Shown here in pieces: positions 1 through 5,113 of a stretch of 5,113 bases of DNA. Numbering within the stretch: position 1 is the stretch's first letter; the number at the start of each line of letters is the position of its first letter. Made by a program: the position numbers and the translations under genes. Origin of the DNA: Candidatus Beckwithbacteria bacterium CG23_combo_of_CG06-09_8_20_14_all_47_9 (lineage in GTDB: Bacteria; Patescibacteriota; Microgenomatia; UBA1400; CG1-02-47-37); NCBI GenBank assembly GCA_002772455.1, contig PCSQ01000128.1:1322-6434 (forward strand), read 5' to 3'. The notes beneath the pieces were generated by a model. That model saw nothing but the letters and a program-made list of their open reading frames with translations, had not been told where the DNA came from and ran no database searches.

Positions 1-246
1 CTATTTTAACATCAAAATCCCCGTCATAATCAATAGGCTAAACACTACCAGCCAAACCGAAGTCATAAAAACTATTTTTAAGGATTGCTCATACTTTTTG
101 GTTTTGAGATAAAGCTTCACCGGGTAGGCAAACACCAGCAAACCGCAGATCATCGCCGAAGTCGATAAAATTGTCAGCTGCCAAAAGATCATTGCAATCA
201 AACTGCAGTAGCCGATTACTCCCAAAGCCTGAATAAAAGCGATCAT
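1..246 (-). CDS. Small hypothetical membrane protein, 81 aa, about three membrane segments
   Basis: I do not recognise this family. The ATG at 246 and the TAG at 1-3 give a complete 81-residue protein. It is strongly hydrophobic, with likely membrane segments at about residues 3-22, 27-47 and 57-80. Between the second and third lies a basic stretch (KLYLKTKKYEQSLK), which by the positive-inside rule should face the cytoplasm. That puts the N-terminus inside and the C-terminus outside. No catalytic motif is visible. Its ATG overlaps the TGA stop of the 33-residue gene upstream (ATGA), and no Shine-Dalgarno site precedes it, so it is probably translated by coupling. It is the last gene visible in the run. 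A real gene is likely because of the coupling and the sustained membrane-protein composition, but the function is unknown. Confidence 0.72.
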   Translation of the reverse strand: MIAFIQALGVIGYCSLIAMIFWQLTILSTSAMICGLLVFAYPVKLYLKTKKYEQSLKIVFMTSVWLVVFSLLIMTGILMLK

Positions 247-344
247 TTTTTGGTAGCGTTCAAAATCATCACGAAGAGACTAATCACTACCAATAATTCT
301 GCAGCAATAACAAAATACCAATTAATATTATTTACCTCGATCAT
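243..344 (-). CDS. Single-pass small membrane protein, 33 aa
   Basis: This short gene fills what would otherwise be a gap between the 71- and 81-residue genes. It runs from an ATG at 344 to a TGA at 245-243 and begins MIEVNNINWYF. One hydrophobic segment covers about residues 9-29 and is followed by a short polar, basic tail (NATKK). The start overlaps the end of the 71-residue gene by 17 bases in another frame. The stop shares ATGA with the next start. A GAGG sits four bases upstream of the ATG, the clearest ribosome site in this part of the window. Chance could give a 33-codon open frame, but the site, the exact coupling on both sides and the clean membrane segment argue for a real gene. 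No family is recognised. A structural role with its two neighbours is only inferred. Confidence 0.6.
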   Translation of the reverse strand: MIEVNNINWYFVIAAELLVVISLFVMILNATKK

Positions 345-543
345 ACAGCCTCGATCCGGTCAACCAAAGTAAAATGGCTGATCCTAAAGTAAATGGTAAC
401 ATAACCAGTTTGCTTTTATCAATGGGGCCGACAAAAAACGCGCCGGCAAAGATACCGAAGAAAATTTGCGCCGCCGGCACACAAACTTCTGACCAATATG
501 ACAGACTGGACAAATTCTTTTTCGCTCTCCGGCGCCGGGCCAT
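328..543 (-). CDS. Small hypothetical membrane hairpin protein, 71 aa
   Basis: The ATG at 543 and the TAA at 330-328 give 71 residues. The N-terminus is very basic (MARRRRAKK). Two hydrophobic segments follow at about residues 20-40 and 44-65, separated by a short GPIDKSK turn, and the protein ends in a basic tail (SRLYDRGK). The charges predict both ends in the cytoplasm with a small external turn. It starts 15 bases after the recO stop, with no clear Shine-Dalgarno site. Its 3' end overlaps the 33-residue gene. The two-helix layout resembles many small uncharacterised membrane proteins, and I see no motif that would name it. An AtpI-like or holin-like role was considered, but nothing specific supports either. 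Confidence 0.68.
   Translation of the reverse strand: MARRRRAKKNLSSLSYWSEVCVPAAQIFFGIFAGAFFVGPIDKSKLVMLPFTLGSAILLWLTGSRLYDRGK
349..352 (-). promoter_or_regulatory. Shine-Dalgarno site (GAGG) for the 33-aa gene
   Basis: On the minus strand GAGG lies four bases before the ATG at 344. It sits inside the last codons of the upstream 71-residue gene. It supports the start of the 33-residue gene, and it stands out because most other starts in this window have no obvious ribosome site. Confidence 0.45.
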
Positions 544-558
544 AAAATTAAGTTTACA

Positions 559-1089
559 CTATTTCAGTTTTTTAGAATTCAGCGGTTTTTCGGTAATCGT
601 CAAAATGTGTGCCTCGAGGGAAGCGCGGTCGGGGCGAGGCGGCAAGCCAAAGCCAAGTCGTGTTAATAACTGGGCTTCAAAATCGGCGATCAAATTATTG
701 CTGGCCGAGTGACCATTTAACTGTGACAAAGTCTCCCCCAGTAGAACATAGACTTCCTGATGCTCCTGGTTTTCGGCGGTCAACTTGTCCACCAACTCTA
801 AAAGCAAATAGGCAATCCGCACCCGGTTTAGGTTACCACGCAGCCGGGAAAAATTATTAATCGTTTCCGCTTCGGTAATTAAGTCCAGATTTTTACCCTT
901 GGCAATTTGCAGCCGAACCTGATTGAACAGCTCCAGGTGACCTTTTTTGCGCGAGGTTAACCGCCGGATACCCTTAGCTATCAAAGTTAATTTACCCCGA
1001 TCTTTGGAAAACACCGTCACCAACCGATCGGCCTCACCCAAATTAGTCCGCTTTATCACAATCGCTTCGGCCTTAAAACTGCCGGGCAT
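559..1089 (-). CDS. recO: DNA repair protein RecO, short form
   Basis: RecO loads RecA onto SSB-coated single-stranded DNA and anneals strands in the RecFOR pathway. The N-terminus fits its OB-fold: EAIVIKRTNLGEADRLVTVF at residues 8-27, then DRGKLTLIAKGIRR, where RecO usually has a G-x-L-x-x-x-A-x-G pattern. The helical region starts near residue 83 and includes AYLLLELVDKL and FEAQLLTRLGFG, the latter matching the family's L-x-x-L-G-F/Y motif. At 176 residues it is well short of the roughly 230-245 of E. coli or Deinococcus RecO. It contains no cysteine, so the CxxC zinc-finger region is absent. It ends in a basic NSKKLK tail and shows no internal stop or broken frame, so it looks like a natural compact form. 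Its ATG overlaps the DUF4012 stop by one base (TAATG), implying coupled translation. The odd neighbours (surface-glycan genes) are probably a genome-packing effect. Confidence 0.87.
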   Translation of the reverse strand: MPGSFKAEAIVIKRTNLGEADRLVTVFSKDRGKLTLIAKGIRRLTSRKKGHLELFNQVRLQIAKGKNLDLITEAETINNFSRLRGNLNRVRIAYLLLELVDKLTAENQEHQEVYVLLGETLSQLNGHSASNNLIADFEAQLLTRLGFGLPPRPDRASLEAHILTITEKPLNSKKLK

Positions 1090-2915
1090 TAAAACTGAAG
1101 TTCCCGGTCGGCATCTAAATCAAATTCCTGGTTATTATTGCCTAAAGTCACGGTGTAATGGTGGTTTTTCGCCCCCGGCTGTTTCTGAATCAATAACCGG
1201 TAATCCCCGCTCTTTTTAAACGGCAGAGTGTATTTGTAAATCAGCTTGGTCCGGGATTCGGGCCGCAGTTCAATAAACGCCTCCAGCACGGTTTTACCCA
1301 GCTCTTTATTAACCGTGGCTTCGATATCCGAACCCAGCACTTCCACTAACTGGCTGCCTTCCGGAACATATAATCTCACCCAATCACGCAACAATCCATT
1401 AAGGCACAAACCGCCGGATTCCAAATTACAGTCAGAGGCCGGCTGGGGATTAGTGTAGGTAACCGTCACGGTTTTAGTAATTGTACCGTCGCCGGCAACG
1501 TCGATGGCCTGATCTACAGCCTGTTGAACATAAAGATTAGACTTGGCTCCGGCGAAATTGGTGTCGTTTAAGTAAAAATAGTCGCCGGTAAACTCTTTCA
1601 CCCGGCCGCTGGCGTTAAACGCATCCGCCGCCTGCTGCATGGCCGGATCATCGGGGAAATAAAACATCAGGTGTTTAGCCTTAATATTCTTTAGACCGAT
1701 CTCCATAAACTGCGGCCAAAGTTTCTTGGGCGAGTTCATCACGTTTAATAAAATCGAGTGCATTAAAGGCCCGATCATGCCCTTGCGGTTGGCTTTAATG
1801 TAGTAGGTCGGCCGGGTGGAATAATCTTCCATTTTGTAAACCACTTGAGGACAGTTACATTCTTTGACGATTTCGGCATCATACCGGCCCCAGTCGGCTA
1901 CCCCCACCGGCCCTAAAACCTTGAGTAAATCAACCACTATCTGGGTATCCATGGCAATTACCCCGTTAAAATCTTTATATTGGGCCACGGCTTTATAATT
2001 GGGCAAAAACGTGTCCATGGCCACGGTAAAATCGGGTGATAAATTCATGTCCCGAAGATGAAAATTATAGACTAACGGCAGATATTTTTTGATCGGCTCC
2101 GGCGCCGGCAGACGGTTACCGAATTTATTATCCAATTCATAGATATCCTGGGACAGCACCGGTGTCACTTTCCCCCGAAAAGTTTCCAAAATCGCGTAGG
2201 CTGTCAAAAACCCGCCGCTGCCCCGGATTTCGGCGTCATTTTGAAAAATTAATAAATAGGTTTGGGTTTCCTGCTGGCCCAAAAGTTTTGGCAGTAAAGC
2301 CAGAAGTGGTTTGATGTTTTTCAGCACTTCACCGCTGCTCGTTAACGAATCGTTCAAGTTCTCAATTTTGAGGCGGACTGACTTCGGATAATGCTTGGGA
2401 TTAACTTGGCTGAATTCTTGCTGGACAATCTGCAGTTTGTCGCTGACTCCGTTTAATTGAGGAGTAATCTTATCCAAAGTTTCCAAGATAAAGATAATTT
2501 TTTCTTCAGCGCTGTCAATATTTAATTCTGTTTCCTCCCCGGAAAAACCCAAAACATCGGCGTATGGGGTAATTGACTCCAGGACGGTTTTTCCGGCAGC
2601 GATTCCGGCTAAACCGGCATTTAAGCCATGACGGCCGTCGGTCACATAAAGGCCCACGCCGGGAACAACCTTTAACCAATTCACCAGGTTATAGCGCCGG
2701 CTCACCCGCTGCAGTTCGGTTTCCGCCTGGTTTAAATTCTCGGTCGCTTTAATTAAATCTTTCTCCTGTAAACCGGCCATAGCGGTTTGCGCGGCAAGAA
2801 GAGTTTTGCCTAAAGCCGGTTTCATCGTAGCCGTTACGATCACCAGATATAGCCCGATAACCAGGTAAAAACCAAAAAAAACCGCTAAACCGATAAGCAG
2901 TCGCCGTTTTACCAT
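1089..2915 (-). CDS. DUF4012 family membrane-anchored protein, 608 aa
   Basis: A large protein with one N-terminal membrane helix at about residues 5-27 and a long, probably extracytoplasmic, remainder. A helical, coiled-coil-like region spans about 33-75. The DUF4012 core is recognised from LIFQNDAEIRGSGGFLTAYA (about 222-241), a later DMNLSPDF (about 289-296), and NGVIAMDTQIVVDLLK with LGPVGV (about 317-339). A C-terminal beta-rich part follows (TVTVTYTNP near 483-491). Cysteines at about 353, 355, 496 and 504 could form disulfides. I chose the ATG at 2915 because it puts KRR directly before the helix and overlaps the sugar transferase stop by seven bases. A TTG at 2966 would add 17 residues overlapping the transferase more deeply. 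DUF4012 has no firmly established function that I know of. Its place after a priming transferase suggests a role in surface glycan assembly, which is inference. Confidence 0.85.
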   Translation of the reverse strand: MVKRRLLIGLAVFFGFYLVIGLYLVIVTATMKPALGKTLLAAQTAMAGLQEKDLIKATENLNQAETELQRVSRRYNLVNWLKVVPGVGLYVTDGRHGLNAGLAGIAAGKTVLESITPYADVLGFSGEETELNIDSAEEKIIFILETLDKITPQLNGVSDKLQIVQQEFSQVNPKHYPKSVRLKIENLNDSLTSSGEVLKNIKPLLALLPKLLGQQETQTYLLIFQNDAEIRGSGGFLTAYAILETFRGKVTPVLSQDIYELDNKFGNRLPAPEPIKKYLPLVYNFHLRDMNLSPDFTVAMDTFLPNYKAVAQYKDFNGVIAMDTQIVVDLLKVLGPVGVADWGRYDAEIVKECNCPQVVYKMEDYSTRPTYYIKANRKGMIGPLMHSILLNVMNSPKKLWPQFMEIGLKNIKAKHLMFYFPDDPAMQQAADAFNASGRVKEFTGDYFYLNDTNFAGAKSNLYVQQAVDQAIDVAGDGTITKTVTVTYTNPQPASDCNLESGGLCLNGLLRDWVRLYVPEGSQLVEVLGSDIEATVNKELGKTVLEAFIELRPESRTKLIYKYTLPFKKSGDYRLLIQKQPGAKNHHYTVTLGNNNQEFDLDADRELQF

Positions 2916-3526
2916 TTGGATAACATCGCCATCGGGGTTTTTAAAATAATCAGCATGTCCCACCAAAAATTATAATATCTTGCATAATTAAGATCCATTT
3001 CGGCCCGTTTGTCAAACGGGATTACGTTTCGCCCCGATGTCTGCCACGGCCCGGTAATCCCCGGTTTGACTGATAGAATTGAGGCAATCCAAGGTTTAGT
3101 TTCCGGATATTTTCCCCCCTGTTCGACCAGTTCTTTAGGAATGTAGGCCCGCGGTCCGACCAGGCTCATTTCTCCCCGGACCACATTGAGCAGCTGGGGA
3201 AACTCGTCAATCGTCAGGTTTCTTAAAAACCGGCCCAGTTTGGTAATCCGCGGGTCAGACTCCAGCTTCCAGTCACCGGCCTTAAACTTTTCCAGCAACC
3301 GCTTGTTTTTTTTATACAAAATTTCGTCGGCATTTTTGATCATTGTCCGGAATTTATATAATCTAAATTCGCGGCCGTTTTGGCCGGCGCGGCGGTGGGA
3401 ATAAATCACCGGCCAACCGGAATCCAACCAAATAACCAACGGGACGATCACCCAAACCGGTAAAAACAATAAGGCTAAAATAAAAGTTAAAATAAAATCC
3501 AATGGCCGCTTAAAATATCGGTACAT
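2909..3526 (-). CDS. Polyprenyl-phosphate sugar-1-phosphate transferase (PglC/WcaJ-type, bacterial sugar transferase family)
   Basis: This enzyme moves a sugar phosphate from a nucleotide sugar to undecaprenyl phosphate at the cytoplasmic face of the membrane, starting a glycan chain. Family features appear in order: KRPLD at 6-10; a hydrophobic membrane-dipping helix at about 11-35 with a proline (P23) where PglC-type proteins break the helix; HRRAGQNGREF; KFRTM at 58-62; the catalytic Asp-Glu pair D107-E108 in TIDEFPQLLNV; GEMSLVGPR at 118-126; KPGITGPWQ at 154-162; and a conserved C-terminal D-x-x-Y-x-x-x-x-x-x-x-x-D-x-x-I-x-x-K-T pattern. At 205 residues it matches the minimal PglC size and lacks the extra N-terminal helices of WbaP or WcaJ. 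The specific sugar cannot be read from the sequence. It starts three bases after the guanylyltransferase stop and overlaps the DUF4012 start by seven. Confidence 0.93.
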   Translation of the reverse strand: MYRYFKRPLDFILTFILALLFLPVWVIVPLVIWLDSGWPVIYSHRRAGQNGREFRLYKFRTMIKNADEILYKKNKRLLEKFKAGDWKLESDPRITKLGRFLRNLTIDEFPQLLNVVRGEMSLVGPRAYIPKELVEQGGKYPETKPWIASILSVKPGITGPWQTSGRNVIPFDKRAEMDLNYARYYNFWWDMLIILKTPMAMLSKW

Positions 3527-3529
3527 AAA

Positions 3530-4630
3530 CTACTTTTTCTCGTACAGCGCTTCGTATAACTGCTTCACCTTGGGGGCTTGGGACAATGGGCAAACCAACA
3601 AACCTTCTTCAGTATCCACCACGATCATGTCCGAAAGACCCACCACACCGATAACCCCTTCATCTTTGCAGATTATCAGCGAGTTTTTGGTCTCCATCAA
3701 TTTAACTTTGCCGAAAACCACGTTGCCGTCTTTATCTTTGGGTAAACCGTGGTAAAGCAGTTCCCAAGTGCCGACGTCCACCCAGCCCATGTCCACCGGC
3801 AATTCCCATTGGCTTTTGGGCGGCAACTTTTCAAATAAACCGTAGTCAACCGAAACTTTTTCGAATTTAGGATATTCGGCTTCCAGTACCGCCGGGAATT
3901 CCGGAGTATCGATCGCCGGCACAATTTTTTCCAAAACCGCATAGGCCCCGGGGGCATACTGCCGGTAATACTGCAGCAGCAGCGCCGGTTGAGTCGCCAT
4001 GTAACCAACATGGATTAGGTAATCTTTGGCGCTAAAAAATTTCTTGGCCGTGGCTTCATCGGGTTTTTCCACCTGCTGAATAAATTCATAAATTTTATGA
4101 CCTGCCTTGCCGGCAGGCAGGCCGTTAACCTTTATTTCCTGGCCGATTTTAATCCAACCGTTATGAATTGAAGGATAGGTTGGGGGCGTATCGACATGGA
4201 CAATGACTTTATTGGCTCCGGCCAACAGCGCCGCCTGCTTAATCGCAGTCAGAAACTCGGCCTCTTTTTGAACCAAATGATCGGCCCCCCACAAAATAAT
4301 CATCACCGCCTCGGGATGGCGCTTGGCAATCACGGCCGTGGACAAAGCAACGGCGCCCAAATTATCCCGCATCGCCGGTTCTAAAATAAAATTGGTTTCG
4401 GGAATTTCGGCCGCCTGCTCTTTTAAAAACGGTCCAAATTTGGCACTGGTGGCAATATAAATATCTGCCGGGTTAAAACCTTTCAGTACCCGGTCAATCG
4501 TTTGCCGAAACATCGAGGTCTTGCCCAAAAGCGATTCAAACTGCTTCGGGTGGGACAAATTGGAGATCGGCCACATCCGGGTGCCTTTACCGCCGCACAT
4601 GATTAAAATTTTTACTTTAATGTCTGCCAT
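3530..4630 (-). CDS. manC: Mannose-1-phosphate guanylyltransferase (GDP-mannose pyrophosphorylase), monofunctional
   Basis: It converts mannose-1-phosphate and GTP to GDP-mannose, the donor for mannosyl and related sugars. The nucleotide-binding signature is GGKGTRMWPIS at 13-23, followed by HPKQF (27-31). Further family marks are FILEPAMRDN (81-90), WGADH (114-118), VEKP (187-190), VDYGLFEK (261-268) and DMGWVDVGTWE (280-290). After that comes a C-terminal beta-helix-like part. At 366 residues it is the single-domain form, lacking the C-terminal phosphomannose isomerase cupin of the ~470-residue enzymes. Two positions look unusual: RDN where relatives have RNT or RDT, and IHVGYM where W-N-S/A-G-M/I-F is usual. 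A palindromic insert adds GLPAGKAG at about 170-177. The ATG at 4630 overlaps the glycosyltransferase end by 19 bases. A related sugar-1-phosphate nucleotidyltransferase is possible, but the overall match favours GDP-mannose synthesis. Confidence 0.88.
   Translation of the reverse strand: MADIKVKILIMCGGKGTRMWPISNLSHPKQFESLLGKTSMFRQTIDRVLKGFNPADIYIATSAKFGPFLKEQAAEIPETNFILEPAMRDNLGAVALSTAVIAKRHPEAVMIILWGADHLVQKEAEFLTAIKQAALLAGANKVIVHVDTPPTYPSIHNGWIKIGQEIKVNGLPAGKAGHKIYEFIQQVEKPDEATAKKFFSAKDYLIHVGYMATQPALLLQYYRQYAPGAYAVLEKIVPAIDTPEFPAVLEAEYPKFEKVSVDYGLFEKLPPKSQWELPVDMGWVDVGTWELLYHGLPKDKDGNVVFGKVKLMETKNSLIICKDEGVIGVVGLSDMIVVDTEEGLLVCPLSQAPKVKQLYEALYEKK
4101..4121. repeat. Near-perfect GC-rich palindrome inside manC (LPAGKAG-type insert)
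   Basis: The left arm is CCTGCC, then a single unpaired T (4107), TGCC meeting GGCA at the centre, and GGCAGG as the right arm. That gives ten base pairs with one bulge and almost no loop. Read on the minus strand it encodes LPAGKAG in frame, between the KIGQEIKVNG and HKIYEF segments of the guanylyltransferase. It interrupts a part of the protein that looks like a surface loop, and its composition is far more GC-rich than the flanks. I recall similar palindromic inserts encoding LPAG-type peptides in many Patescibacteria proteins, but I cannot search here. Only one copy occurs in this window. Confidence 0.7.
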
Positions 4631-5113
4631 GATTTTAAAAAATTACGCACCTCAAATCTTTTTGCCTGGGCTAAAATTAATCGGCTCTCCCAAGCCCGAC
4701 TTTCAAATTGTTTCACAGCCTGGATCAAACTGTCAACCGTGGCTTCATTAAAAAATAATCCGGTCTGGTTGGCCACCACTGTTTCCCGGGCGCCGCCGCG
4801 GTTAAAGGCAATTACCGGCCGGCCGGCGGCCTGGGCTTCGACGCTGCTCAAGCCGAAATCTTCCTCCTGCGGCATGATCAAAGCCCGACAATTTTGGTAG
4901 TAAGCGATTAATTGGCGGTCGTCGACCCAACCGGCAAATTTAACCGTCGGCCCGGCTAGCTGTTTCAATCTCGTTTCTTCCCGGCCCTGACCGACGATTA
5001 CTAAAGGCAGTTGAAACCGGTTAAAAACTTTGATCGCCAAATCAATTTTTTTGTAAGCCACCAGCCGGGAAACAATGAGAAAATAATTCGTAATCGGTAA
5101 TTTGTAATCAATA
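4612..5113 (-). CDS. Glycosyltransferase family 4 (WbaZ-like), C-terminal part, 5' end outside window
   Basis: A GT-B retaining glycosyltransferase that would add a sugar, plausibly mannose given its neighbour, to a lipid-linked glycan at the cytoplasmic membrane face. The reading frame stays open to the window edge. A GTG at 5061 is not the true start, because upstream codons give YFLIVSRLVAYKKIDLAI, the classic start of the C-terminal Rossmann domain in WbaZ-type enzymes. The donor-site E-x7-E motif is visible as EEDFGLSSVE, with its glutamates encoded near 4863 and 4839. AAGRPVIAFNRGGARETV follows, then NQTGLFF, typical of the nucleotide-sugar site. The acceptor-binding N-terminal domain is missing from view. 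The TAA at 4614-4612 overlaps the manC start by 19 bases in another frame. About 167 residues are visible, roughly the second half of a usual ~360-400 residue protein. Confidence 0.92.
   Translation of the reverse strand, partial: IDYKLPITNYFLIVSRLVAYKKIDLAIKVFNRFQLPLVIVGQGREETRLKQLAGPTVKFAGWVDDRQLIAYYQNCRALIMPQEEDFGLSSVEAQAAGRPVIAFNRGGARETVVANQTGLFFNEATVDSLIQAVKQFESRAWESRLILAQAKRFEVRNFLKSWQTLK
5084..5113. repeat. Degenerate heptamer tandem repeat (TAAT-led) running off the right edge
   Basis: On the plus strand four consecutive seven-base units begin with TAAT: taattcg, taatcgg, taatttg and taatcaa. The final TA starts a possible fifth at the window edge. The run lies inside the glycosyltransferase gene, where it encodes a linker of about ten residues (IDYKLPITNY) just before the C-terminal domain. 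The first four bases are invariant and the last three vary, mostly ending in G. The true extent is unknown because the window stops here. Confidence 0.55.

Noticed and set aside
374..712. Plus-strand open frame of 112 codons
   Set aside because: It lies antisense to recO and the 71-residue gene. Its translation has no recognisable domain, it crosses a gene junction, and the opposite strand has well-supported genes.
2966..3000. TATAAT-like sequence on the minus strand near 2969-2974, a possible internal promoter for DUF4012
   Set aside because: No -35 box lies at a suitable distance, and the AT-rich bases encode the conserved NYARYYNFW end of the sugar transferase.
3697..4011. Minus-strand open frame of 104 codons in another frame of the guanylyltransferase gene
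   Set aside because: The translation is rich in Arg, Trp and Cys with no motif, typical of a shadow frame inside the clearly coding manC frame.
4812..4832. GC-rich CCGGCCGG run that looks palindromic
   Set aside because: It encodes the conserved AAGRPVIAF of the glycosyltransferase and has no extended stem, so codon choice explains it.
4612..5061. GTG at 5061 as the start of a short glycosyltransferase
   Set aside because: The frame remains open upstream to the window edge and encodes conserved YFLIVSRL residues, so the gene is cut by the window.
1..5113. Recoding of UGA as glycine, as in some Patescibacteria lineages
   Set aside because: No in-frame TGA interrupts the recognised genes. 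The one gene ending in TGA does so exactly at an ATGA junction, consistent with a normal stop.

Overview
All genes in this 5.1 kb window lie on the minus strand and are packed end to end, so transcription runs from position 5113 towards position 1. No gap between genes exceeds about 15 bases. Neighbours mostly overlap or share stop and start codons, which is what one long operon looks like. The base composition is moderate, with AT-rich codons. The gene content suggests a member of the Candidate Phyla Radiation (Patescibacteria). The grounds are a large DUF4012 membrane protein next to glycan genes, a shortened RecO without a zinc finger, several tiny membrane proteins, weak or absent Shine-Dalgarno sites, and a GC-rich palindromic insert encoding an LPAGKAG-type peptide. 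That peptide type I associate with these genomes from memory. The assignment is an inference.

In transcription order, the upstream part (5113 to about 2909) is a surface-glycan module. It holds the C-terminal part of a family-4 glycosyltransferase cut by the window edge, then a mannose-1-phosphate guanylyltransferase that would make GDP-mannose, then a short PglC/WcaJ-type sugar-phosphate transferase that would load the first sugar phosphate onto the lipid carrier. Next comes a 608-residue DUF4012 protein with one N-terminal membrane anchor and a large, probably extracytoplasmic, domain. Its position right after the priming transferase suggests a late step in handling or attaching the glycan.

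The downstream part (1089 to 1) begins with a compact RecO recombination mediator. Three very small membrane proteins of 71, 33 and 81 residues follow. The 33-residue gene (243..344) overlaps its upstream neighbour by 17 bases, and its stop codon overlaps the start of the next gene in an ATGA junction. None of the three has a function I recognise.

Two repeats deserve notice. One is a near-perfect palindrome inside the guanylyltransferase gene that adds an in-frame Gly/Pro/Ala peptide. The other is a run of degenerate heptamers in the glycosyltransferase gene at the right edge. I saw no RNA genes, CRISPR arrays, transposases or convincing internal terminators. The most exploratory idea is that DUF4012 is a distant relative of LytR-CpsA-Psr glycan transferases; this is a hypothesis.
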